A DNA stretch of 64,000 bases from Aureimonas mangrovi (GTDB taxonomy: Bacteria; Pseudomonadota; Alphaproteobacteria; Rhizobiales; Rhizobiaceae): positions 997,001 to 1,061,000 of the forward strand of contig NZ_CP059692.1 of assembly GCF_014058705.1 (NCBI RefSeq). The letters are read 5' to 3'. A program made the translations under genes and the position numbers. Numbering within the stretch: the stretch's first letter is position 1; each line of letters starts with the position of its first letter. Positions 8,721 to 17,877 of the stretch are shown piece after piece. The notes below the pieces were generated by a model, which worked only from the letters and a program-made list of their open reading frames with translations, was not told the DNA's origin and did not search any database.

Positions 8721-8786
8721 GGTGGCGTCGCCTGTGGGCGCGCCTGGCAGGCTCTTCCCGCATCCGGCAGAGCGGCGGGCCCACGC

Positions 8787-10010
8787 TCAGTCGGCCGTGC
8801 GTTCCCAAGTTGGGAACGGATCGGTCAGCTTTCTCCACCGCTCTGGCTGAAACTCCGTCTCCGGCACGAGACACGCATCGAGACGCCTGCGAAGAGCAGC
8901 CTCGTCCATCGTGCGAGCGCCGATGAAGACGAGTTCCTGACGTCGGTCTCCCCAGACCGGATCGATGTAGGGTCCGACCGCGGCGCGCCATTCGTCGCTG
9001 TCGGGCCAGCGCGCCTTCGGCACGGACGCCCACCAGAGCCCGGCCTTCTCGGTGCGCACGAGTGCCCCGGCCTGGCTGAGGCTGCCGACGAAGCGCGGGC
9101 GTGTCGCCAGCCAGAAGAAACCCTTCGCACGCACGACCCCCGGCCAGTTCTCACCGATGAAAGCCTGGAGACGTCCCGGATCGAAGGGCCGCCGCGCGCG
9201 GTAGACGAAGGAGCGGATGCCGTATTCCTCCGTCTCGGGCAGGTGATCCGCGAAGCCGTAGAGCTCCTTGTACCAGAGAGGATGTTGTTGCGCCTTCTCG
9301 AAGTCGAACCGTCCCGTGCCCAGGATGTCGTCGTTCGAGACGCTGGCGAAATCGGTTTCGATGAGCTTGGCGTCCGGGTTCAACCCCTTGATGATTGTCC
9401 GTGCGGCCTTCGCCCCGTCCGCTCCTGCCGCGGAGACCTTGTTGAGAATGATCACGTCGGCAAATTCGATCTGGTCGACGAGCAGGTCGATAATGGTGCG
9501 CTCGTCCTCCTCGCCGAGGCTCTCACCACGGTCGCGCAGGAAGTCCTGAGAGCCGAAGTCCCGCACGAGATTGGCCGCGTCCACAACCGTGACCATCGTG
9601 TCGAGACGTGCGACATCCGCAAGGCTCCGCCCGGCCTCGTTGCGGAATTCGAAGGTCGCGGCGACGGGCAGCGGTTCCGAGATGCCTGTGGATTCGATCA
9701 GGAGATGGTCGAAGCGGTCCTGTTCGGCGAGCGCGCGCACTTCCTTCAGAAGGTCGTCGCGCAGCGTGCAGCAGATGCAGCCGTTCGTCATCTCAACGAG
9801 CTTCTCGTCGGTGCGCGACAGCTCGGCACCGCCGTCGCGCACCAGGCTGGCGTCGATGTTCACCTCGCTCATGTCGTTGACGATCACCGCGACACGCTTG
9901 CCCTCGCGATTGTTGAGGACATGGTTGAGCAGGGTCGTCTTGCCGGCACCCAGAAAGCCGGAGAGAACGGTGACCGGCAGCCGGCGGGGGCGGTCGGCTT
10001 TGAAGAGCAT
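8787..10010 (-). CDS. COG0523/CobW-family GTPase (ZNG1/ZigA-like metallochaperone)
   Basis: The protein has 407 residues. The P-loop [13 protein letters not shown] is near residue 18, the metal-binding CICC in [12 protein letters not shown] near 77, Walker [11 protein letters not shown] near 105, and NKV near 185. The C-terminal CobW_C domain follows (about 260-390). COG0523 proteins of the ZNG1 kind deliver zinc to client enzymes during zinc shortage. It is third in a run with aztC and the AztD-ZinT gene, which supports a zinc rather than cobalamin or nitrile-hydratase role. Confidence 0.9.
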   Translation of the reverse strand: MLFKADRPRRLPVTVLSGFLGAGKTTLLNHVLNNREGKRVAVIVNDMSEVNIDASLVRDGGAELSRTDEKLVEMTNGCICCTLRDDLLKEVRALAEQDRFDHLLIESTGISEPLPVAATFEFRNEAGRSLADVARLDTMVTVVDAANLVRDFGSQDFLRDRGESLGEEDERTIIDLLVDQIEFADVIILNKVSAAGADGAKAARTIIKGLNPDAKLIETDFASVSNDDILGTGRFDFEKAQQHPLWYKELYGFADHLPETEEYGIRSFVYRARRPFDPGRLQAFIGENWPGVVRAKGFFWLATRPRFVGSLSQAGALVRTEKAGLWWASVPKARWPDSDEWRAAVGPYIDPVWGDRRQELVFIGARTMDEAALRRRLDACLVPETEFQPERWRKLTDPFPTWERTAD

Positions 10011-10085
10011 GGCAGGCTCCTGGCATGGGTTCAGTCTCAGGCCGCCCGGCCGTCGGGCCGGGCGTTCGCTTGCGAGGCGTGGCGC

Positions 10086-11960
10086 TCAGTGCGCGATCAT
10101 CTCGGCGACGATCTCGTCGGCGTCGAGCGATGACGGGTAGTAGGTCGGCCAGTTCGTCACCTCTTCGAGGAGGGCGGCGCGGTCGTCACCCCAATAAATA
10201 TGGTAGTGATCGGTGTTCTCCGGCGCGATGCGGTGGTCGCTGAACTGGATGAACTGCGGCGCTGCCTCGTCACCTTCGGTCTTTTGGAAGATGAAGCGCA
10301 CGCCGCGGTTGCCCTTGGCGTAGGTCAGGACCTCGTAACCGTCATAGGTGTAGTGACCCTCCGTCGGCTCGCCATCCTCGTAGAAGGTGACGACATCGCC
10401 CGCGATGGTGATGCGGTCGACCTCGGTGCGGTAGCCGGTTTCGTAATATTCGGCGTACTCCTCAGCGGTCATGTCGCCGCTCTCGGCCTTGTGCTCCCAC
10501 ACCGGATCGAGCGTTCCGTCTTGAAGATACGGGTAGACCGACTGCCAGTCGCCCTCGTAGTCCGACAGCGGGCGATCGGCGATCTGGCTGTCCTCGAAGT
10601 AGCCGGCGTAGATCTGCGGATCGCCATGGCTGTGCGCGTGTGCGCCGTCGCCATGACTATGCCCGGCGTGGTCGTCCCCCGTGGCTTCATGATCGTGGTC
10701 GTGACCGGCATGGTCGTGCTCTTCGCCCTCGTGGACGACACCGCTGCCGCCCACCACGGCGATGTTGTAGGGCATGCCCTCGACATCGATCGTGCCGGCT
10801 TCTTCGAGGGTCTCCTTGTCGATCCGACGCACGAGGCCCGCATTGGGATCGCTCATGACGATTTCGTCGCCGGCCATCGCGATGCGCGGCCGCGGATCGT
10901 TCCAGTGTCCGTCCATGGAGTAGGGCTCGGTCACACGCGCGCTGTCCGTCAGCGTCGCCTCGAGAACATCCAGCTTGTGGAGCGTGCCGTCCTCGGTCAG
11001 CACGTAGCCGAAGCGCGCGTTGGCCGGATCGAGTGCGAAGTCGATGCGCCGGAACGGCAGGTCGACGTGGCGCAGATGCGGCTCGTCCACCGGATCGACG
11101 ACCACAAGGCCGTCCGCGCCGTAGTTTCCGAGGAACACCTGCATGGCACGCGAACCGATCAGCGTCCCCGTCTTCTGTCCTGCGGGGAGGTCAGCGCCGT
11201 ATTCGAGCATCGCGGTCTCGATGCCGTCCGCTCCGGTGGTCACGGCCAGCACGCCCTCGTCGCAGCCGGCGATAAGGTACGCGCCGGAGAAGGCTTCACC
11301 GTGGATGCCTGTGCAGGTCGCCAGGTCGCCGAGGAGTTCACCTTCTTTCGTCGTTTCCTGAAGGCCGACTCGCGAGGGTGCGGCGTCGCCTTCCACCGGC
11401 GCGTCGGAAGCCACGCTCGTCACCCAACGGTTGCCGATCGGGGCGACGAAGCCGTGATGGGCGCGGGACTGGGAAAGCTGCGTCGAGGCGATTTCGCCTT
11501 CCGAGAGCGCGTGTCCATCGACGATCGCCGCGTAGCCCCCGCGATCGAAGTTGATGGCGACCTTGCCGTCGTGATCCACGACATGGAACGGTCGCGGGCC
11601 GGTGAGGCTACCCTCGATCGCGGTGGGATCTTCAATATCGATGTCGGAATGGTCGCCATGCGAATCGAGCGCGATGCCGCTGCGGAAGAAATGGACGGCA
11701 TCATCGTCGGACTGGACCGCGACGACGGCAGCGCCGTTGTCGACGCCGTAGAGCCTCGCCTGTCCGTTGGTTTCGAAGCTCCATCGATTGTCCGGTTCGC
11801 CGAGGTCGAAGGCGGTGACGCGCCCTTCGGCATGGTCGCCGACGAAGACGCGATAGAGCGTGACATCTCCGCCCTCATGGCTGCGCCCCTCATCCTGGGC
11901 ATGAGCGCTGACGGTGAGGACCAGTGCGACGGCTGTGGTGCAGCCAAGTGAACGCAGCAT
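10086..11960 (-). CDS. Periplasmic zinc chaperone: AztD-type propeller fused to ZinT
   Basis: The protein has 624 residues. A signal peptide (MLRSLGCTTAVALVLTVSAHAQ) precedes an AztD-like beta-propeller (about 30-400; VFVGDHAEGRVTAFDL, FHVVDHDGKVAINFDRGG, LATCTGIHGEAFSG). A histidine/aspartate-rich linker covers about residues 403-440, with repeated HDH and HSH. The last 190 residues form a ZinT domain (YAGYFEDSQIADRPLSDYEG, FSDHRIAP, HYHIYWG, NWPTYYP). AztD hands zinc to AztC, and ZinT is a separate periplasmic zinc-recruiting protein in enterics; here both are one chain. Start ATG 11960 is chosen at the signal peptide. Confidence 0.9.
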   Translation of the reverse strand: MLRSLGCTTAVALVLTVSAHAQDEGRSHEGGDVTLYRVFVGDHAEGRVTAFDLGEPDNRWSFETNGQARLYGVDNGAAVVAVQSDDDAVHFFRSGIALDSHGDHSDIDIEDPTAIEGSLTGPRPFHVVDHDGKVAINFDRGGYAAIVDGHALSEGEIASTQLSQSRAHHGFVAPIGNRWVTSVASDAPVEGDAAPSRVGLQETTKEGELLGDLATCTGIHGEAFSGAYLIAGCDEGVLAVTTGADGIETAMLEYGADLPAGQKTGTLIGSRAMQVFLGNYGADGLVVVDPVDEPHLRHVDLPFRRIDFALDPANARFGYVLTEDGTLHKLDVLEATLTDSARVTEPYSMDGHWNDPRPRIAMAGDEIVMSDPNAGLVRRIDKETLEEAGTIDVEGMPYNIAVVGGSGVVHEGEEHDHAGHDHDHEATGDDHAGHSHGDGAHAHSHGDPQIYAGYFEDSQIADRPLSDYEGDWQSVYPYLQDGTLDPVWEHKAESGDMTAEEYAEYYETGYRTEVDRITIAGDVVTFYEDGEPTEGHYTYDGYEVLTYAKGNRGVRFIFQKTEGDEAAPQFIQFSDHRIAPENTDHYHIYWGDDRAALLEEVTNWPTYYPSSLDADEIVAEMIAH

Positions 11961-12016
11961 TCCTGTATTCCTTGATCGGTGGTGGAGGGAGAGGGCGGGC
12001 GAGCCGCGCGGCCGCA

Positions 12017-12949
12017 TCAGTTCGCGGTCAGCGCGCCCGTCATGGTCTGGACGTTGTGGCGCATGAGCGAGACGTAGTCGGGCGCCGGACCGTTCGGATC
12101 GGAGAGAGCATCGGAGTAGAGGATGCCCTTGAGCTCGGTTCCAGCTTCGGCCGCGATCCGCTCCACAAGGCGCGAATCCGAAATGTTCTCGGCGAAGACG
12201 GCAGTGGTGCCAGCCTCGCGCATCTGCCGGATCAGCCCCGCGACATCGGCGGCCGAAGCTTCGGATTCGGTGGAGATGCCCTGCGGCGAGAGGAACTGCA
12301 GGCCATACTCGCCCTCGAAATATCCGAAGGCGTTGTGGCCCACGACGACCGCTCGACGGTTCTCGGGCAGCGCGTCGATGCTCTCGCGGATTTCGGTGTC
12401 GAGCGCGTCGAGTTCGGCAAGGTACGCGTCGGCGTTCGCGGTGTAGCTCTCACAGCCCTCGACATCGGCCCTGCAGAAGGCGTCGCGCGTGTTCTGAACG
12501 TAGATCTTCACGTTCGGCACGGACTGCCAAGCATGCGCGTTAAGCGCGCCCGCATGGAAGACCGCCTCGCCATCGACGAAGTGGTAATGCCCGCCGCCGG
12601 GCTCCTCCTTAGCCTCGATCCCGTCGCTCAAGGCCGCGATATCGGCTTCCGTGCCGCTGGCCGTCACCAGCCGATCGATGAAGCCTTCCAGACCGAGCCC
12701 ATTGGTGAGGACGACGTCTGCGCGCGCGATCGCGATCGCGTCGGCCGGTCGCGGCTCGTAGACATGCGCGTCGGCGTTCGGCCCGACGAGTGTCGAGACT
12801 TCGACACGCTCGCCGCCGACCTCCTTTGCGAAGTCGCCTAGGATGGAAAAGGTGGCGACCACTTGCAGCGGTTCTGCCGCCAGCGCGTGCGTGGATGCAT
12901 ACGTTATAACATATCCAGCGAGTGCAAGTTTGGCGAGTGAGCGTTTCAT
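12017..12949 (-). CDS. aztC: Zinc ABC transporter substrate-binding protein AztC
   Basis: The protein has 310 residues and a signal peptide (MKRSLAKLALAGYVITYAS, cleavage near ALAA). It is a cluster A-I metal-binding protein of the ZnuA/AztC type: VVATFSILGDFAKEVGG, DAHVYEPRP (His ligand), GALNAHAWQSV (His ligand), VVVGHNAFGYF (His ligand) and AENISDSRLVERIA (acidic ligand). The histidine-rich loop of ZnuA is reduced to GGGHYHF, as in AztC. It is the first gene of the operon and lies 56 bases from the AztD-ZinT gene. The ATG at 12949 is preferred to an in-frame TTG two codons earlier. The cognate ATPase and permease are not in the window. Confidence 0.9.
   Translation of the reverse strand: MKRSLAKLALAGYVITYASTHALAAEPLQVVATFSILGDFAKEVGGERVEVSTLVGPNADAHVYEPRPADAIAIARADVVLTNGLGLEGFIDRLVTASGTEADIAALSDGIEAKEEPGGGHYHFVDGEAVFHAGALNAHAWQSVPNVKIYVQNTRDAFCRADVEGCESYTANADAYLAELDALDTEIRESIDALPENRRAVVVGHNAFGYFEGEYGLQFLSPQGISTESEASAADVAGLIRQMREAGTTAVFAENISDSRLVERIAAEAGTELKGILYSDALSDPNGPAPDYVSLMRHNVQTMTGALTAN
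12899..12914. promoter_or_regulatory. Zur-box-like palindrome inside aztC signal-peptide codons
   Basis: ATACGTTATAACATAT is symmetrical except at one pair, with a perfect GTTATAAC core. It closely resembles alphaproteobacterial Zur operators (AT-rich palindromes around GTTATAAC). It falls within codons 12-17 of aztC, so it would act as an internal roadblock or an accessory site. A second, weaker copy lies upstream at 13318. The match is from memory of the consensus. Confidence 0.45.
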
Positions 12950-13779
12950 CGGCAAAGGTCCGTTGGTTCAGGCGGTTGAGGGCGGCGAGGGCCGGCGGAA
13001 GGTAAAAATGGCGGCACGCATGGCGACAACGACAACGCTCGAGTGCGAAGACGAACAGGCATCGTTGCTGCCGCCATGCGTCATCCACTTGCCGGTCCTC
13101 GACTTCCGCACTCTGATGACGTCCTTGAAGCGTAAACCTCTGCGGGCCGTCGGACCCGACACGCGCGTCGGGGCGCTGGGCCCGGTCACGCTGGCGCCGC
13201 GAGGTCGGGCAGGCCTCAGCAGCCTGTCGATGATGATGGTGATCAAAGCTTCAGACATCCCCCTCTCAGGCTTCGGGGTTCGTATCCCACCCGTTGCGAT
13301 ACCTAGGCGACAACATTGTTATGTTATTACATTCGTCGCGAGCTGACTGCAAGGCAAAAAGGTGTAAAATGCGGTGGCGTACGTACCCGAACCGCGCCCT
13401 CTACCAATATCCCGCGGGCTCATTCGAGCTCGCGGAAGGGCGATCGGCGATCGTTCGGCGCGCCCGAATGATGAACGGCCGCTCAGAAACGTGTGTCGAG
13501 AGCGGCCGCTTGGTCACCTATGCCGGGCGTAGACTAAGAGATGCGGCCATGAGGGGGCTCGCGAGCCTCTGCCACCCGCGCGGTCGACGCGCAGAAGCGT
13601 CGACAGCTCCGCGCGCTTCCGCTAGCGATCCCGGACAGCGTCAACCCGGCCCATCCTGAGAATGAGGCTTCAGGATACCGGGGCGGTGGGCACCTGCTGG
13701 CGGCGGTCGCAACTCCATGACGCGTTCGTCCGCCGTAAGCGCGACATCGCCTCAACGGACCTGTCGATGCGGATGAAAC
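12950..13779. other. 830-base stretch without a recognised gene; Zur-like box at 13318
   Basis: I find no recognisable protein in this gap. GTTATGTTATTACATTCG (13318-13335) fits an alphaproteobacterial Zur palindrome (left half intact, right half degenerate) and is the better candidate operator for the aztC operon, though it lies about 370 bases from the start. A 96-residue minus frame (12968-13258) ends 18 bases before aztC, but it has no recognisable domain and low-complexity Arg/Pro/Ser composition. From 13336 to 13779 I see only short GC hairpins such as GACGC-N6-GCGTC. Confidence 0.4.
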
Positions 13780-14913
13780 CTAGACTGCGCGCAGCGTCGG
13801 GCGGGAGATCGCGGCGCCCTCCCACAGCTCGTCGTTCAGTCGCTCGAGCCAGCCGGCGCCCGCCTCCGCTGCCGCCGGCGAATGGAGGGAAGCGAGAACC
13901 GATGGGTCGAGCCGTTCCGCTTCGGCCAGCAGAGATTGCCATCCTGCGAAGTCACCCGGCCAAGCGGAAGCGCTGACGGCTGCGTTCAGCGCGACGAGCG
14001 CATCCGCCTTGCGGTGCTGCTCGGCGAAGTATCGCCATTCGGGCATGACGACGAGCCGGCCGCCGAGCCGGGCAACCTCGTGAACGGTGTTGTCACCGGC
14101 CGACGCGACCACGATATCGGCCGCCGCGAGATGGTCGGTGACGTTGTCGACCCATCCGAGTTCGCGCAGGTTCGCGAAATCCGTTTCATGGCCCTCTCGC
14201 AAGGTGGGGCCGAGCACGAGCCAGAGCGCATCGGGTACAGCGCGGGCGGCAACCGTCAGCGGCGCGTAGGGGGTGCCTGCTCCTCCGCCGCCCGTCAAAG
14301 TCACGACGATCCTGCGGTCGGGGTCGAGGCCGAGCTTGCGCCGGGCGGCAAGCTTTTCGGGCACCGGGTCCCGCGTCGTGCAGAGCCCCCCGGTGTAGAA
14401 AGTCCTGGCGCGGAGATAGTCGGGATAGTCGGCCTGCTCCAACCGTTCGTCGAAGGGGGCGAGCATCCCGACACTGGCCTCGTAGGAGCCGATATGGCCG
14501 ATGTCCGAGCGATCCCCATGCATGCGGATCTGCACCGCCGGAACGCTGGCCGCGCGAGACAGAAGCGTGATCTCGGCCGAGACGTCCACAACGAACAGGC
14601 CGGCCTGCCGGTCGTCCAGATGATCGAGGATGGTGCGCATGGTGCGACGCATCTCGGCCACGCCGAGCGGAACGCAGTGCATGACCTGCGGGGTCGGCTC
14701 CGCGAAAAGTCGCTCGGTGGGCACGGCCGCGCCGATCATGTCGGGCAGCGGAACGATCTCGATGTCGCGCGCGAAACCCTCGAAGAGCTGTGGCCCCGCA
14801 GTCAAAACGGACACGGGGCGGTCTGGCGCCATGCGCTCGATCAGCGCCATGGCGCGGTTGGCGTGCCCGCGGCCCTGATGGTGGACGAAGAAGGCGATCG
14901 GCTTTTTCATCAT
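13780..14913 (-). CDS. MurG-like glycosyltransferase (GT-B fold)
   Basis: The protein has 377 residues. The N-terminus IAFFVHHQGRGHANRAMALIERM is the glycine-rich acceptor-side motif of the MurG/GT28 and UGT type. The C-terminal half has VVTLTGGGGAGTPY near residue 205, LGWVDNVTDHLAAADIVVASAGDNTVHEVARLGGRLVVMPE near 250, and the nucleotide-sugar-binding region after it. There are no membrane spans. It is the last gene of the SPS-like/GT2/GT run, 15 bases after its neighbour, so it likely adds a sugar in the same pathway. Donor and acceptor are unknown. Confidence 0.8.
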   Translation of the reverse strand: MMKKPIAFFVHHQGRGHANRAMALIERMAPDRPVSVLTAGPQLFEGFARDIEIVPLPDMIGAAVPTERLFAEPTPQVMHCVPLGVAEMRRTMRTILDHLDDRQAGLFVVDVSAEITLLSRAASVPAVQIRMHGDRSDIGHIGSYEASVGMLAPFDERLEQADYPDYLRARTFYTGGLCTTRDPVPEKLAARRKLGLDPDRRIVVTLTGGGGAGTPYAPLTVAARAVPDALWLVLGPTLREGHETDFANLRELGWVDNVTDHLAAADIVVASAGDNTVHEVARLGGRLVVMPEWRYFAEQHRKADALVALNAAVSASAWPGDFAGWQSLLAEAERLDPSVLASLHSPAAAEAGAGWLERLNDELWEGAAISRPTLRAV

Positions 14914-14928
14914 GTCGTTCCGACGCTG

Positions 14929-15792
14929 TCAGGAGAAGAGGACATCGCTCGTACGGGCTGAGGCGAGGATTTCTGCGTGTGTCGGTCGCCGTCGGACCTC
15001 GATCTCCGGTGAATCCTCGCTCCAGCCGATCAGCCCGGCATCGCGGAACTGGCCAAGCCAGTAGTCCATGCACCAGCGCCCATGACGCTCATGGAAGAGC
15101 GCGGCGTTGCGTAGGATGTGATCGAACTGGTGAAGCGGCGGAACGTGGACGACGTGGTGCTGGTGGTAGGCGCGCGCGCCGCCCGTCCAGAAGGCGCCGA
15201 CGCCCGCCGCCTTCACGCGCGCGGCGAAGTCCGTCTCCTCGCCGCCGTAACCGAAGAAGGCCTCGTCCATTCCGCCGAGCGTGCGCCATCGTTCTGCGCG
15301 AAGGGCGAAGGAAAGGCCCCAGAGCTGCCCGGTATCCGGTTCGGGAGCGATCCCCTTGGCGGGCACCGGCGGTTTTGAAGGGTGGACGCGGCCGATCTTG
15401 TCGAGATGCCTGAAGTCCAGTGCGGCGTCGACGCCGCCTGCCGGCAGATAGAGAACCTCGCCGAGGAAGAGGGCGTCGGCCCGGTCGAGTGCATCGGCAT
15501 AGGACGCCACGAGCGTCGGCGAGGGGATGCAGTCGACGTCGAGGAAGATCAGACCATCTGCCTGCGCGAGCTCCGCTGCCCGGTTGCGCGCCGCGGCCAG
15601 CGGCATGGGCTCGCCGGGAACGGTGACATGACGGACCGCGCACCCGGCGGCCGGGAGATCGGGTTCGGGCTCCTCCTGCATCCAGGCGATCACCAGTTCG
15701 GATGGTGCGATCGTCTGCTGGGCGAGGCCTTCGATGAGATTGCGCAGATGCGCGGCACGCCCGCGCACGAGGGTCAGGACGCTGGTTTGCAT
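14929..15792 (-). CDS. Family-2 glycosyltransferase
   Basis: The protein has 287 residues. SVLTLVRGRAAHLRNLIEGLAQQ opens the GT-A nucleotide-sugar fold. The metal-binding motif is FLDVDCIPS (D-x-D) near residue 104, with GMDEAFFGYGGEETDFAARVKAAG near 175, the C-terminal acidic block of GT2/GT27-like enzymes. It overlaps the end of the sucrose-phosphate-synthase-like gene by 19 bases, so the two are translated together. It is cytoplasmic with no membrane spans. Confidence 0.85.
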   Translation of the reverse strand: MQTSVLTLVRGRAAHLRNLIEGLAQQTIAPSELVIAWMQEEPEPDLPAAGCAVRHVTVPGEPMPLAAARNRAAELAQADGLIFLDVDCIPSPTLVASYADALDRADALFLGEVLYLPAGGVDAALDFRHLDKIGRVHPSKPPVPAKGIAPEPDTGQLWGLSFALRAERWRTLGGMDEAFFGYGGEETDFAARVKAAGVGAFWTGGARAYHQHHVVHVPPLHQFDHILRNAALFHERHGRWCMDYWLGQFRDAGLIGWSEDSPEIEVRRRPTHAEILASARTSDVLFS

Positions 15793-17840
15793 GCGTTTCG
15801 CGCCAGCGCCTGAAAGTGACGCACGCCTTCGATGATCCCCTCGGCATGAGTACGGCGCGATACGTAGGAGTGCTTCAGATCGGGCAGGTTCGGCAGCCCG
15901 TCGGAATGGTTAGCGACGATGATCGCCTGCGGGATCGTGCGCAACATCTCGATGTCGTTGCCGCTGTCGCCCGCCACGTAAACGGCGCTCTCGGCAAGGC
16001 CGTAATGCCGCCTGACGTGATCGACCGCAGTGCCCTTCGAGGCGCGCAGAGGCAGGATGTCGAGGTAGCGGCCATGGCTGTGGATCACCGATGCCCGCAC
16101 GCCGGCGCGCTCCAGCCGCTCGCGCACCAGGCGCACGGTGTCCGGCCTACCGTCGGAGAAGTAGGAGAGCTTGAATGCGCGTTGTTCTAGCGGAGCCTGG
16201 GGGCGGATGCAGGACAGTCCTTCGAGCGCGTCTTGCGCCCTGTCGCGCTCCCACGCGCGCGCAACGATGGCGCGCCAGCGATCGTCCGCCGTATAGGTCA
16301 CGCCGCTGCGGTCGAGATGATAGACCTCAGATCCGACAGACGTGATCATGACCTGTGGCCGAGGCGCGTTCTCCTGCTCGAGGATCGCCATCGCGCTATG
16401 AAAGGACCGGCCGGTCGCGACGCCGAAGGCAAGGTCGTCCTGCTTGCGGCGCCAATCTCCGAAGATGCGGATGCCTTCGAGGCAGCCGACGAGTGTGTTG
16501 TCGATGTCGCTGATGAGAAGTCGGCGCGGTGTGGCCACGCTTCGTGCCGGTGATAGCACGTCACGAACGAGTTCGTCGTAGCGCTCGGCGTGCCGACGCC
16601 AGTCATAGGCGGCGGCGACCCGCGCTCCGCTCTTCGACAAACGCTTGCGCAGATGCGCATCCGACAGGATGCGCAGGATCGCCTCCGTGATCGCGCTGTG
16701 ATCGTGCGGATCGACCAGGAGTCCGTTTCCGCATGTCTCGACAATGTCGTTCGGGCCACCGCTGTCCGTCGCAACGATCGGCAGGCCGGCAGCCGATGCT
16801 TCCAGCAGCGTCAGTCCGAACGGCTCGTTGAGAGCGGGGTTGACGAAGATGCCGCCGCGTTCGCGTGCGTAGGCGTAATAGGCCGGGACATCCTGTGGAT
16901 CGTGATGCTTGGGGTAGGCGACGGTCCCGTAGAGATCGTATCGATCGATCAGAAGGAGAAGCTCGCGCATGGTCTCGGCCATATCGCCGTCCAGATCGGC
17001 GATATCGGCGCGGTTGCCCGCGACGATCACGAGATTGGCGCGCTTGCGAAGCGCGGGGTTTTCACCGAACGCCTTGACCAGAGCCGCAAGGTTCTTGCGC
17101 GGAACAGGGCGCGCGATCGCGAGAACCACAGGTTTGTCCGGAACCAGAAGGAAACGGGCGAGCTCGGCGTCGACCGAGGGACTGGGTTCTGCGTTCGCAT
17201 AGGCTTCGAGATCGCTGCCCGGGGGCAAGATCCGGATGCGACCGGCATCGTAACCGAGATATGAGGCATACTGCACTTCGGCCTCGTCCCTCGAGGAGGC
17301 GATCAGAAGACTCGCTTCGCGCAACGCGGTCTCTTCGGCCTCGATCCGTTCCGCCATTCCATGGCATTCACGCCCCGAAGCGCGAAGCGCCTCCTCCTTC
17401 ACGCGGCCCAGCGAGTGGGCGGTGAAGAAGAAAGGGATGCCAAGCCGTTCCTTGACGATCGCCGCGACACGCGCTGCGTCCGCATAGTGGGCGTGGATCA
17501 GATCGGGTCGCCCCTCGGCCTCGATGAAGGCCATGAGGTTTTCGGCAAAGCTCTCCACCTCCCGGTGCATCGCTTCCTTCGGCAGGTAGTGCGGGTCGGC
17601 AGAAGCGATGCGCACGATCTCGACACCGGGCATGACGGTCTCGCGAGGTGTCTCGTAGGTTTTGCCGAATCCGTCGAAACAGCGGGTCGCGATGACGGCC
17701 CGCGACATCGCATCGCGTCCGGCAATGGCGCGTGTCAGATCGAGAAGGTATCGGATATGTCCGCCGGTGTCGGCCGTAAGCCCGTACTCGACATCAACGC
17801 CCTTCAGGCACCCTTGCAGTGCGATATGCAGAACGAACAC
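15774..17840 (-). CDS. Two-domain sucrose-phosphate synthase/phosphatase-like protein
   Basis: The protein has 688 residues from a GTG start behind GAGGGG; the open frame upstream overlaps the divergent gene. Residues 1-430 are a GT4 synthase domain (GLTADTGGHIRYLLDL, AIARPVPRKN, and EPFGLTLLEASAAG as the E-x7-E donor motif). Residues 450-688 are a HAD-IIB phosphatase with ISDIDNTL, GVATGRS, KLSYF and AGDSGNDIEM. Such fusions make sucrose via sucrose-6-phosphate; mannosylfructose-phosphate synthase is a close relative, so the product could be either. Sucrose-type sugars serve as compatible solutes. It heads the minus-strand three-gene run. Confidence 0.85.
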   Translation of the reverse strand: MFVLHIALQGCLKGVDVEYGLTADTGGHIRYLLDLTRAIAGRDAMSRAVIATRCFDGFGKTYETPRETVMPGVEIVRIASADPHYLPKEAMHREVESFAENLMAFIEAEGRPDLIHAHYADAARVAAIVKERLGIPFFFTAHSLGRVKEEALRASGRECHGMAERIEAEETALREASLLIASSRDEAEVQYASYLGYDAGRIRILPPGSDLEAYANAEPSPSVDAELARFLLVPDKPVVLAIARPVPRKNLAALVKAFGENPALRKRANLVIVAGNRADIADLDGDMAETMRELLLLIDRYDLYGTVAYPKHHDPQDVPAYYAYARERGGIFVNPALNEPFGLTLLEASAAGLPIVATDSGGPNDIVETCGNGLLVDPHDHSAITEAILRILSDAHLRKRLSKSGARVAAAYDWRRHAERYDELVRDVLSPARSVATPRRLLISDIDNTLVGCLEGIRIFGDWRRKQDDLAFGVATGRSFHSAMAILEQENAPRPQVMITSVGSEVYHLDRSGVTYTADDRWRAIVARAWERDRAQDALEGLSCIRPQAPLEQRAFKLSYFSDGRPDTVRLVRERLERAGVRASVIHSHGRYLDILPLRASKGTAVDHVRRHYGLAESAVYVAGDSGNDIEMLRTIPQAIIVANHSDGLPNLPDLKHSYVSRRTHAEGIIEGVRHFQALARNACKPAS

Positions 17841-17877
17841 GCAAGACCCCTCACGCTTTACTCGGACAGGAGTGCGG

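Noticed and set aside
12968-13258. A 96-residue minus frame just upstream of aztC
   Set aside because: Position is attractive, but composition is low complexity and there is no recognisable domain; kept only as a remark.
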